A stretch of DNA of 5,953 nt from Thermoanaerobaculales bacterium (GTDB lineage: Bacteria > Acidobacteriota > Thermoanaerobaculia > Thermoanaerobaculales > Sulfomarinibacteraceae). Position numbers and translations under genes: made by a program. This document shows positions 1-5,778 of the stretch, one piece after another; the stretch's first letter is position 1, and each line of letters begins with the position of its first letter. Under the pieces are notes generated by a model. That model made no database searches. It worked only from the letters and a program-made list of their open reading frames with translations, and was not told the DNA's origin. The stretch spans positions 1 through 5,953 of the forward strand of contig JAOZPW010000243.1 of the NCBI GenBank assembly GCA_029932545.1, read 5' to 3'.

Positions 1-54
1 CCCACGGCCTTTAGATCCGGAGTCTAACGCTCTATCCAGCTGAGCTACGGGCGC
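1..54 (-). tRNA. tRNA-Arg(CCG), 3' part cut off by the window edge
   Basis: Read on the minus strand from 54, the sequence gives acceptor strand GCGCCCG, D-arm GCTC...GAGC with the AGCTGGATA loop, and a TTAGA/TCTAA anticodon stem closing a CTCCGGA loop. The anticodon is therefore CCG, which reads the arginine codon CGG. The variable region and the start of the T-arm (GTGGG) follow before the sequence ends at position 1, so about 23 bases are missing. It is the last visible member of a four-tRNA cluster and lies 21 bp beyond tRNA-His. Confidence 0.93.
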
Positions 55-75
55 AACCGTTGTAAATGAACAATA

Positions 76-152
76 TGGGGTGGGCGAGGGGATTTGAACC
101 CCCGACCACAGGAGCCACAATCCTGTGCTCTACCACCTGAGCTACGCCCACC
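76..152 (-). tRNA. tRNA-His(GTG)
   Basis: The acceptor stem GTGGGCG pairs with CGCCCAC. It is preceded by an extra G at position -1 (base 152), the hallmark of tRNA-His, which pairs with discriminator C73. The CAGGA/TCCTG stem closes a TTGTGGC loop with anticodon GTG. The T-arm is CGGGG-TTCAAAT-CCCCT with the usual minor irregularity at its end. The 3' CCA is encoded (76-78). It lies 8 bp from tRNA-Arg(TCT), so the two are almost certainly cut from one precursor. Confidence 0.97.
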
Positions 153-160
153 ATAATATT

Positions 161-237
<77 letters not shown>

Positions 238-265
238 AGGAAACGATGTTTTGATGTCGGCACTC

Positions 266-342
<77 letters not shown>

Positions 343-395
343 ACATTGAGTCCGCTCAAAATTCCAAAGAACTGCCGTTTCCGGCACGAACGGGG

Positions 396-425
396 AGTAT
401 AGGCCTGGGGCGCTGTGAGTGTCAA
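396..425 (-). promoter_or_regulatory. sigma70-like promoter of the tRNA cluster
   Basis: On the minus strand there is a perfect -35 box TTGACA (420-425), an 18-bp spacer and a -10 box TATACT (396-401). The bases just after the -10 are CCCCG, a GC-rich discriminator of the kind found at stable-RNA promoters under stringent (ppGpp) control. The predicted start near 389 leaves a leader of roughly 45 nt before tRNA-Pro at 342. Boxes and spacing are read directly; stringent control is inferred from family knowledge. Confidence 0.82.
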
Positions 426-426
426 T

Positions 427-477
427 AGAGGGTCGAAGGGTTGAAAAGGTAAAAGGGAATCGAAGGGGTCACAGGGT
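427..477 (+). other. purine-rich tract with spaced G-runs upstream of the tRNA promoter
   Basis: The plus strand is almost all purine and carries five runs of three or four G (430-432, 438-440, 455-457, 465-468, 475-477). The octamer TCGAAGGG occurs twice, at 433-440 and 460-467. It sits just upstream of the tRNA promoter. Loop lengths (5, 14, 7 and 5) are too uneven for a canonical G-quadruplex, so no function is assigned. Confidence 0.3.
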
Positions 478-480
478 ACG

Positions 481-580
481 ATGCGGGCCGGGAGGCCCGC
501 GCTCCCTCTCAGAACCCCAGGAGCCAGATGCTCGCCGGCAAACGACGCCGTTCAAGGAGCGCGGGGCTCCTGCCCCGCAT
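481..580. repeat. pair of inverted REP-like hairpin elements (BIME-like)
   Basis: Two 25-bp copies face each other at the ends of a 100-bp block, at 481-505 (plus) and 556-580 (minus). They match at 22 of 25 positions. Each folds into a 7-bp stem with a 4-base loop: stem arms 483-489/494-500 and 561-567/572-578. Two of the three differences are a compensating C-G to G-C swap in one stem pair, so the hairpin rather than the exact sequence seems conserved. No T-run follows either hairpin, which argues against a standard rho-independent terminator. The second copy overlaps the last base of the rph stop codon, so it may protect the 3' end of that mRNA. Confidence 0.75.
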
Positions 581-1347
581 CAGTCCCCTTCTCGTGCCTC
601 CGACCCCAACTCAATGCCGGCTGCCTCGAGGGCTGGACCGACAGCTTCGAGTTGCGCTTTCATAATCTCCTGGGCGCCGATCCAGCCTGATTCCAGCAGG
701 GTGTGGAACTGATCTCTCGAGAAGGGCTCGCCTTCGGCGGTGCCCTGGACTTCGATCAAGCGGCCGTCGCCGGTGAAGACCAGGTTGAGATCGACGTCAC
801 ACTTGAAATCCTCGCCGTAGTCCAGGTCAACGATGGCTTGATTGCCGATCAGGCCGACAGAGACTCCGGCGACCTGGTGGCTGATGGGCCACTCGGGAAG
901 GAGACCCTGGCCGTGCATCTTGGCCAATGCCAGGACCATGGCGATCCAGGCGCCGGAGATCGAGGCGCAGCGGGTCGAGCCGTCGGCCTGCAGCACATCG
1001 CAGTCTGCGGTCAGGGTGCGTTCGCCCAGAAGGTCGCGGCGCACGCCGGCCCGTAGAGACCTGCCGATCAGACGTTGGATCTCTTGTGACCGGCCGCTGG
1101 GCCGGCCCTTGTTGACCTCACGGTCGGAGCGGGTGTCGGTTGCGCGCGGCAGCATGGCGTACTCCGCGGTCACCCAGCCTTCGCCGGTGCCTCGGAGGAA
1201 GCCCGGTATCCGGTCGGAGAGGGAGACGTTGCACAGAACGACGGTGTCGCCGGCGCGATAGAGAACGCTGCCCTCGGGGTAGCGAATAAAACCTGTTTCC
1301 AGGGTCAAGGGACGAATCTCGTTGGCGGTTCGGCCGTCTGCTCTCAT
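580..1347 (-). CDS. rph: ribonuclease PH (tRNA 3'-end phosphorolytic exonuclease)
   Basis: A 255-aa protein, the full length of the family. RNase PH forms a ring-shaped hexamer in the cytoplasm and uses phosphate to trim 3' extensions from tRNA precursors, releasing nucleoside diphosphates. Family signatures run the whole length: the MRADGRT start, TAEYAMLPRAT (60-70), GRSQEIQRLIGRSLRA (85-100, with phosphate-binding Arg86), DCDVLQADGSTR (115-126, with Thr125 and Arg126 of the phosphate site), the acidic DLDYGED (174-180) and IEVQGTAEGEPF (198-209). The ATG at 1347 is chosen because homologues begin MRxDGR and GGAGGG lies 7 nt upstream. A TTG at 1362 would add five residues but overlaps that ribosome binding site. 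The tRNA cluster lies downstream in the same direction, separated by a REP-like pair and its own promoter. Confidence 0.97.
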   Translation of the reverse strand: MRADGRTANEIRPLTLETGFIRYPEGSVLYRAGDTVVLCNVSLSDRIPGFLRGTGEGWVTAEYAMLPRATDTRSDREVNKGRPSGRSQEIQRLIGRSLRAGVRRDLLGERTLTADCDVLQADGSTRCASISGAWIAMVLALAKMHGQGLLPEWPISHQVAGVSVGLIGNQAIVDLDYGEDFKCDVDLNLVFTGDGRLIEVQGTAEGEPFSRDQFHTLLESGWIGAQEIMKAQLEAVGPALEAAGIELGSEAREGD

Positions 1348-1354
1348 ATCGGGG

Positions 1355-1360
1355 CCCTCC
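1355..1360 (-). promoter_or_regulatory. rph ribosome binding site
   Basis: The minus strand reads GGAGGG, then seven bases, then ATG at 1347. This strong site fixes the rph start and makes the upstream in-frame TTG at 1362 unlikely. Confidence 0.85.
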
Positions 1361-1370
1361 AAAGGCGGGC

Positions 1371-1376
1371 AGTATA
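1371..1376 (-). promoter_or_regulatory. probable -10 box of the rph promoter
   Basis: The minus strand carries TATACT, identical to the -10 box of the tRNA promoter. It would start transcription near 1364 and give a leader of about 17 nt. No good -35 box is present at 17-18 bp (CTGAGA/ACTGAG), so the promoter is weak or needs an activator. Confidence 0.45.
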
Positions 1377-1409
1377 GCGGGTCGGGGTTGGTCTCTCAGT
1401 ACAACGACC

Positions 1410-1652
1410 GTGCCTCCCCGAGCCCGAGCCCTCGTTACCGTGCCCGTTCCCGGGTTTTCTCAGGTCCTGCCCCAGCCAACGATATCCTCATCTTTTCGAT
1501 GTGAAGAAGAAACACTGAGCCCCCAGACCAACAGTTTAAGGCGCCGTCAATGACTGCGATAGCAATAGAAAACAAAGAGGACTGCCCCCAGGTTGATGGG
1601 CTCTGCGTCGGGCTCAGGCTCGGGAACGGGTTCGGGCTCGGGGGTAAGGCAC
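1410..1652. repeat. inverted pair of degenerate CGGGNN hexamer arrays in the rph/dehydrogenase spacer
   Basis: At 1609-1644 the plus strand is six consecutive hexamers: CGGGCT, CAGGCT, CGGGAA, CGGGTT, CGGGCT, CGGGGG. The same kind of array lies in opposite orientation at about 1410-1456. On the minus strand it reads CGGGAA, CGGGCA, CGGTAA, then two CTCGGG units. Both arms end in AGGCAC (outer ends near 1410 and 1652). The arms flank about 150 bp that contain no recognisable gene. The spacer between rph and the dehydrogenase gene (1348-1758) holds this foldback repeat, the rph promoter and the CRP-like site, and I see no small gene in it. The role of the repeat is unknown. Confidence 0.6.
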
Positions 1653-1691
1653 CCCCACTGCCAACCATTTGCCTTGCCCCCCGACTCATAT

Positions 1692-1707
1692 TGTGGTGAA
1701 ATTCACA
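1692..1707 (+). promoter_or_regulatory. CRP/FNR-family-like operator upstream of the dehydrogenase operon
   Basis: TGTGG-N6-TCACA matches nine of the ten conserved positions of the CRP half-site pair TGTGA-N6-TCACA. Its centre lies about 59 bp upstream of the start codon at 1759. A possible -10-like TATTGT (1689-1694) overlaps it and TTTATC lies further down (1739-1744), but neither has a convincing -35 partner. Activation and repression are therefore both possible. The palindrome is seen; the regulator is inferred. Confidence 0.4.
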
Positions 1708-1758
1708 AACTGCCGGAGACCCTCAGTGTTGGGAACCGGTTTATCGAGGGAGGGTCGC

Positions 1759-2871
1759 ATGGACATTGGTTTGGTCAAGGATCGCAGGCTCTTTGAGCAT
1801 CGCATCGGGCTGACTCCGCCCGCCGTCAAGGCGTTGACTCAGGCAGGGCACCGGGTGTGGGTCGAGGATGACGCCGGCCTGGAGGCCGGATTCTCCAACG
1901 AGGCCTATCGTGAGGCGGGTGCGACGATCGCCTGGTCCGAAGACGAGGTTCTGATGCGCACACAGTTTGTCATCCGGATCTCACCTCCCGCGGCCAGCGA
2001 CTACGATCGGTTTCAATCCGGACAGATCGTGCTGGGTTCATGGCATCTCGCGGTGGCGCCGGAAGAGGGCTTCCGCACGCTTTTGGACCGCAAGCTGACG
2101 ACGGTCGGCATCGAAATCATCGAGGAAGACGACGGGCACGCTCCGGTCTTGGAGGCGATGTCCGAAATCGCCGGCCGATTGGCCGTGATCATCGGCTCCG
2201 GTCTGTTGCTCAACGAGTTTGGTGGCAAGGGCCTTCTGATCAACGGCGCTCCCGGGATTCCTCCCGCATCGCTGGTGATACTGGGTGCGGGCACGCTGGG
2301 ACGGGAAGCCGCCCGGTTTGGGCGGGGCATGGGCGCCCATGTCGTAGTTCTCGACCGGGATATCAAGGCTCTGAGACGGGTGCAGCGATCGACGCCCGAC
2401 GAGGTTCCGACGATGGTGGCGACCCGAACAAACATCGAAAAGGCCCTGGCTTTTTCAGATCTTTTCCTGTGTGCAGTGGCGGTTCATGGGGAGCGCACGC
2501 CGGTTCTGGTGACCCGAGAGATGTTGAAGTCGATGAAGCCGCGGTCGGTGATCATGGACCTCTCGATCGATCAGGGTGGCTGCTGTGAGACGTCCAGGCC
2601 GACAGATTTCTCGAGCCCAACCTACGAGGTCGACGGCATCATCCACTTCTGTGTTCCCAACCTGCCGTCGACAGCGTCGAGGGCTTCGACCCGGGCTCTG
2701 ACCAATTCGATTTTCCCCTACGTGTTGGAGATTGCCAACAAGGGATTTAGTCAGGCGGTCCGAGACAACCCGGCACTGTGTCGCGGAACCTATACCCACC
2801 ACGGGCGGTGCGTGCGCGAGGGTCTGGCCGCGAGTTTCGGCGTTGACTACACGCCCCTGTGCGACGCCTGA
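1759..2871 (+). CDS. alanine dehydrogenase/PNT-family NAD-dependent dehydrogenase lacking the substrate lysine
   Basis: A 370-aa protein, the family length, collinear with bacterial alanine dehydrogenases, which interconvert alanine and pyruvate plus ammonia with NAD. The N-terminal substrate domain has HRIGLTP (Arg15) and WHLA (His96). The Rossmann domain has ILGAGTLG (GxGxxG, 176-181) and Asp199 after the next strand, which favours NAD. MSEIAGR (134-140), SIDQGGCCETSRPT (Asp271) and the CVPN motif (298-301) are typical. By alignment from memory with the Mycobacterium enzyme, the catalytic Arg15, His96 and Asp270 equivalents are kept. Lys75 of the KVKEP motif is Ser here (RISPP, 73-77). The substrate is therefore likely changed and no gene symbol is given. 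The ATG at 1759 follows GGGAGGG (1748-1754) and gives the standard N-terminus; the open frame extending up to 1669 is rejected. It heads the operon, 10 bp before the CoA-transferase. Confidence 0.88.
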   Translation: MDIGLVKDRRLFEHRIGLTPPAVKALTQAGHRVWVEDDAGLEAGFSNEAYREAGATIAWSEDEVLMRTQFVIRISPPAASDYDRFQSGQIVLGSWHLAVAPEEGFRTLLDRKLTTVGIEIIEEDDGHAPVLEAMSEIAGRLAVIIGSGLLLNEFGGKGLLINGAPGIPPASLVILGAGTLGREAARFGRGMGAHVVVLDRDIKALRRVQRSTPDEVPTMVATRTNIEKALAFSDLFLCAVAVHGERTPVLVTREMLKSMKPRSVIMDLSIDQGGCCETSRPTDFSSPTYEVDGIIHFCVPNLPSTASRASTRALTNSIFPYVLEIANKGFSQAVRDNPALCRGTYTHHGRCVREGLAASFGVDYTPLCDA

Positions 2872-2877
2872 GGAGGG
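2871..2877 (+). promoter_or_regulatory. ribosome binding site of the CoA-transferase gene
   Basis: AGGAGGG starts on the last base of the upstream TGA stop and lies 4 nt before ATG 2882. Its position sets the start well inside an open frame that extends back to 2732, and shows tight translational linkage to the dehydrogenase gene. Confidence 0.85.
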
Positions 2878-2881
2878 TGCG

Positions 2882-4180
2882 ATGAACTGGACCGATATCT
2901 ATCGCAGCCGTGTGACCACTGCCGCCGAGGCCGTCGGGGACATTCAATCCGGCCACAGAGTGTGGATTCACCCCGGGTGTTGTACGCCCAAGCCTCTTGT
3001 TGACGCGATGGTCGGCCAGGCCGACCGCCTTCGCGATGTCGAGGTGGCACACATCCTGACCCTGGCCGCGGCGCCCTATGTCGATCCAGGGATGGAGAAG
3101 AGCTTTCGGCACACGGCGCTTTTTGCCGGTGGAAACGTTCGGGCCGCGGTCAACGCCGGCCGGGCTGACTTCGTGCCGATCCATCTCCACGAGATCTCCG
3201 AGCTGATCCTCTCCGGCATCATGCCAATCGACGTATGCTTGATCCAGCTCTCGCCGCCGGATGAACACGGATTCTGTTCCTACGGCGCCGGCGTCGACGC
3301 AACAAAGACCGCCGTGGAGCAGGCGTCGGTCGTCATCGCCATGGTCAACCAGAAGATGCCGAGAACGCTGGGTGACTCTTTCGTGCACATCTCCAAGCTG
3401 ACTCACATCGTCGAGGCCGACGAGCCGTTGCTGGAACTGCCGATGGCCGCGGAAATTTCCGAGACCTCTCGCAAGATCGGTGAATATATCGCCTCCCTGA
3501 TTCCCGATGGAGCGACGCTCCAGATGGGCATCGGTGAGATCCCCGACGCGGTTTTGTTGTTCCTCGGTGACAAGAAACATCTGGGTGTGCATACCGAGAT
3601 GTTCTCCGACGGTCTTGTCGACCTCTTCGAAGCGGGAGTGGTGACTAACGAGCAGAAGACGCTGCACCGTGGCAAGATCGTCACTTCGTTTGTTATCGGG
3701 ACCAAGAGGGCCTTCGATTTTGTCGACAACAACCCCTTCATGGAGTTCCACCCCAACGAGTACGTCAACGATCCCTTCGTCGTCGCGCGCAACGACAAGA
3801 TGATCGCGATCAACTCGGCGATTTCGATTGACCTGACTGGTCAGGTCTGTGCCGATTCGATTGGCACGTCGATCTACTCCGGCTTCGGAGGCCAGGTGGA
3901 CTTTATCCGTGGCGCCACCCGTTCGAAGGGGGGCAAGCCGATCATTGCCCTGCCCTCGACGGCCAAGGGGGGCACGCTGTCACGACTGGTGGACACGCTG
4001 TTGCCCGGGTCCGGAGTCGTGACGACTCGGGCCGATGTCAATTATGTTGTCACCGAATTCGGTATCGCCGATCTGTGGGGCCGGAGCCTGAGAGACCGGG
4101 CCCGGCAGTTGATCAACATCGCCCACCCGGATTTTCGGGAAGAACTCGAACGGGCGGCCCGGGAGCGGAATCTGCTGTGA
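2882..4180 (+). CDS. 4-hydroxybutyrate CoA-transferase/acetyl-CoA hydrolase-family CoA-transferase
   Basis: A 432-aa protein, close to the 430-440 aa of clostridial 4-hydroxybutyrate CoA-transferase (AbfT/Cat2). This class I family moves CoA between acyl-CoA and a free carboxylate through a glutamyl-CoA thioester. Visible signatures are LSPPDEHGFC (123-132), LQMGIGEIPDAV (213-224), HTEMFSDGLVDL (237-248), GGQVDFIRGA (336-345) and DRARQLINIAHPDF (405-418). Glu239 in HTEM corresponds to the catalytic Glu238 of the Clostridium aminobutyricum enzyme. The C-terminal block is nearly identical in pattern to AbfT. The actual acyl group cannot be read from the sequence; acetate, butyrate or 4-hydroxybutyrate donors and acceptors are all possible. 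It sits between the dehydrogenase and the ferredoxin, overlapping the latter by 4 bp, so the three form one operon. Confidence 0.93.
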   Translation: MNWTDIYRSRVTTAAEAVGDIQSGHRVWIHPGCCTPKPLVDAMVGQADRLRDVEVAHILTLAAAPYVDPGMEKSFRHTALFAGGNVRAAVNAGRADFVPIHLHEISELILSGIMPIDVCLIQLSPPDEHGFCSYGAGVDATKTAVEQASVVIAMVNQKMPRTLGDSFVHISKLTHIVEADEPLLELPMAAEISETSRKIGEYIASLIPDGATLQMGIGEIPDAVLLFLGDKKHLGVHTEMFSDGLVDLFEAGVVTNEQKTLHRGKIVTSFVIGTKRAFDFVDNNPFMEFHPNEYVNDPFVVARNDKMIAINSAISIDLTGQVCADSIGTSIYSGFGGQVDFIRGATRSKGGKPIIALPSTAKGGTLSRLVDTLLPGSGVVTTRADVNYVVTEFGIADLWGRSLRDRARQLINIAHPDFREELERAARERNLL

Positions 4181-4494
4181 AGGCCCTGGACGGATTCGAT
4201 GGAGGCATTTTCAACGTACGTTTTGAGCCTTCCGGCCGGGAAGCCAGGATCGTCGAGAACTCGACGTTGATGGATGCCGTGGAACAGGCCATGCTGCCGC
4301 TGGGCCGCAGTTGTGACGGTGTGTCCCTGTGCGGCTATTGCAGGGTGAGAGTGGTCGCCGGGGCCGAGAACCTGAGCCCGGTGACCCAGGGAGAACGAGA
4401 TATTTTAAAGGGCCTTCGTGCCAACGACGCCGAACGGCTGGCATGTTGCGCCCGGATCCAGGGGCCGGTGACGGTGACGACCAGTTACTGGTAG
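4177..4494 (+). CDS. small [2Fe-2S] ferredoxin
   Basis: A 105-aa single-domain protein with cluster motif C-x5-C-x2-C (Cys46, Cys52, Cys55) and a distal Cys90 in RLACC. This is the beta-grasp [2Fe-2S] arrangement. The stretch CGYCRVRVVAG, then LSPVTQGERDIL and RLACCARI, recalls the N-terminal ferredoxin domain of corrinoid-protein reductive activators (RACo type). The C-terminal ATPase-like part of those proteins is absent, so it is a stand-alone electron carrier. Cys91 beside the ligand is unusual. I place the start at GTG 4177, which overlaps the CoA-transferase stop as GTGA, a classic coupling junction. The nearest purine-rich sites are weak (GGAG 11 nt and CGGAA 6 nt upstream). An open frame continues upstream to 4075 but would run inside the CoA-transferase gene. 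Tandem stops TAG and TGA end the gene. Its redox partner is not in the window. Confidence 0.88.
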   Translation: MKALDGFDGGIFNVRFEPSGREARIVENSTLMDAVEQAMLPLGRSCDGVSLCGYCRVRVVAGAENLSPVTQGERDILKGLRANDAERLACCARIQGPVTVTTSYW

Positions 4495-4508
4495 TGAGGT
4501 GGCAAGAA

Positions 4509-4651
4509 AGCTGTTAGCCTTTAGCCGTTAGCTTTTAGCAAGAGTGGGGGAACACCGGTTCTTCGCTAAACTCAATTGACGCTGGTGCGACATGGAATGG
4601 ATCGATGTCGAACTTATCACCCGGACGATCCTAAGCTAATTGCTAACAGCT
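4509..4651. repeat. inverted arrays of TTAGC heptamers in the ferredoxin-to-tdh spacer
   Basis: Four tandem 7-mers ending in TTAGC occupy 4512-4539 (TGTTAGC, CTTTAGC, CGTTAGC, TTTTAGC). The opposite strand carries TGTTAGC and AATTAGC at 4635-4651. The 17-bp arms 4509-4525 and 4635-4651 match as inverted repeats at 15 positions. The 109 bp between them have no recognisable gene. A 15-codon frame (4592-4639) starts ATGGAATGG and has no visible ribosome binding site. The block resembles a small non-autonomous foldback element or MITE, but no target-site duplication is evident. It breaks the spacing between the operon and tdh. Confidence 0.6.
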
Positions 4652-4694
4652 CTCGGTGGGACAGGAACCTTTATGGCCCCAGTTCCACTGGGTT

Positions 4695-4720
4695 GAAAAA
4701 ACCGGTCAACCGTTGTTTTT
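4695..4720 (+). terminator. weak possible terminator-like hairpin upstream of tdh
   Basis: AAAAAAC and CGG (4696-4705) can pair with CCG and GTTTTT (4710-4720) around a TCAA loop, with a two-base bulge. The stem is mostly A-T and the T-run is part of it. It could end the upstream ferredoxin transcript, and is offered only as a candidate. Confidence 0.22.
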
Positions 4721-4730
4721 GAAATATGAC

Positions 4731-4735
4731 AGGAG
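4731..4735 (+). promoter_or_regulatory. tdh ribosome binding site choosing between two ATGs
   Basis: AGGAG lies 3 nt before ATG 4739 and 6 nt before the adjacent in-frame ATG 4742. The second spacing is nearer the optimum, so 4742 is preferred. The alternative adds one Met. Confidence 0.7.
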
Positions 4736-4741
4736 TCGATG

Positions 4742-5755
4742 ATGATTCGAAAAAACGTGGTTCTGATTACGGGCGCCAGTGGAGAGATCGGGCACGGGCT
4801 GATCGAGAAGATCTCGGAGGCCGGCGTGTCGTCGATCATTACGATCGACCTGCAGCCGTTGGCGCCGGAAATAAAACCTCATGTGACGCGGGAATTCACC
4901 GGGTCGATCATGGAGGATCACCTCCTGCAGCGGATCCTGGCGGAGTTCGAGGTCGAGACGATCTATCACCTGGCCGCCCTGCTGTCGACCCGCGCCGAAT
5001 TCACGCCGGTCGCGGCACACCAGGTCAATGTCGAGGGCACGCTCAAGTTGCTTAATTTTGCCCAGGCCCAGGGCGAGAGCCACGCCCGTCCGGTGACCTT
5101 CATTTACCCATCGTCAATCGCGGCCTACGGCATGCCAAGCTCCGATTTCAACCGCAAGGTCAAGGAGCACGAGTGGAATATGCCGACGACGATGTACGGC
5201 TGCAACAAGCTCTACTGCGAGCATCTGGGCCGTTACTACTCGCGCTATTTCAAGCAGTTGGCGGCGGAAACCCTGTCCGGCAAGGTCGATTTCAGGGCCA
5301 TTCGTTTCCCCGGCCTTATTTCGGCGATGACCGTACCGTCGGGCGGAACCTCTGATTATGCGCCGGAGATGATTCATGCGGCCGCCAAGGGTGAAGCCTA
5401 CGCCTGCTTCGTCGAACCCGAGACCCGCATCCCATTCATGGTGATGGCCGACGCGGTTGAGGCGACATTGCGACTGGCCGCTGCGCCACACGACAGCTTG
5501 AGTCAGACGGTCTACAACATCACGGCCTTCAACCCGTCGGCATCGGAAATTCGTCAGTTGGTTTTGCAGGGATTTCCGGGGGCGGATATCTCGTTTGAAC
5601 CGGATCTCATGCGTTTGGCAATCGTGAACAGCTGGCCTGCGGACGTGGACGACTCTGCGGCCCGAAGCGACTGGGGCCATGCGCCGCGGTTCGGATTTGA
5701 AGATGGGTTCTCGGAGTATCTCTTCCCAAGAATCAAGGAACACTATCGGTCCTAG
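4742..5755 (+). CDS. L-threonine 3-dehydrogenase, NAD-dependent epimerase (extended SDR) type
   Basis: A 337-aa extended short-chain dehydrogenase with a Rossmann motif GASGEIG (Gly11, Gly14, Gly17) and Asp36, which favours NAD. The active site is Ser124/Ser125 with Y-x3-K (Tyr152, Lys156). FRAIRFPGLIS (184-194), GGTSDYA (201-207) and NSWPADVDDSAARSDW (296-311) are the marks of epimerase-type threonine dehydrogenases, which oxidise L-threonine to 2-amino-3-oxobutyrate with NAD. That product is normally cleaved by 2-amino-3-ketobutyrate CoA-ligase to glycine and acetyl-CoA, and no such gene is in the window. The protein is about 20 residues longer than the usual 310-320, with extra residues around 110-117 and 130-145. 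A related substrate is possible, as the family has close relatives with other hydroxy-amino-acid or sugar substrates. It is separated from the operon by a 247-bp repeat-bearing spacer and may have its own promoter; a TTGAAA at 4693-4698 is the only -35 hint. Confidence 0.87.
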   Translation: MIRKNVVLITGASGEIGHGLIEKISEAGVSSIITIDLQPLAPEIKPHVTREFTGSIMEDHLLQRILAEFEVETIYHLAALLSTRAEFTPVAAHQVNVEGTLKLLNFAQAQGESHARPVTFIYPSSIAAYGMPSSDFNRKVKEHEWNMPTTMYGCNKLYCEHLGRYYSRYFKQLAAETLSGKVDFRAIRFPGLISAMTVPSGGTSDYAPEMIHAAAKGEAYACFVEPETRIPFMVMADAVEATLRLAAAPHDSLSQTVYNITAFNPSASEIRQLVLQGFPGADISFEPDLMRLAIVNSWPADVDDSAARSDWGHAPRFGFEDGFSEYLFPRIKEHYRS

Positions 5756-5778
5756 AGACCCGGCCGGAAACCCTCACA

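Noticed and set aside
561..578. Rho-independent terminator of rph
   Set aside because: The hairpin is strong but no T-run follows on the minus strand; the paired copy at 483-500 points to a REP-type element instead.
1435..1689. 84-codon minus-strand frame, and an overlapping plus-strand frame with Gly-Ser repeats at 1593-1796
   Set aside because: Both are produced by the hexamer arrays, which keep a frame open. No ribosome binding site or known domain is visible, and the plus frame runs into the real dehydrogenase gene in another frame.
2747..3751. Long open frame (334 codons) on the minus strand
   Set aside because: It lies opposite the well-supported dehydrogenase end and CoA-transferase gene, has no recognisable domain and a composition typical of an antisense shadow in GC-rich DNA.
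4075..4176. N-terminal extension of the ferredoxin
   Set aside because: It would overlap the conserved C-terminal coding region of the CoA-transferase by about 100 bp, and the Pro/Arg-rich peptide is a frame-shifted shadow of it.
4592..4639. 15-codon open frame starting ATGGAATGG
   Set aside because: It has no ribosome binding site, and its stop codon falls inside the heptamer repeat arm; too short to support.
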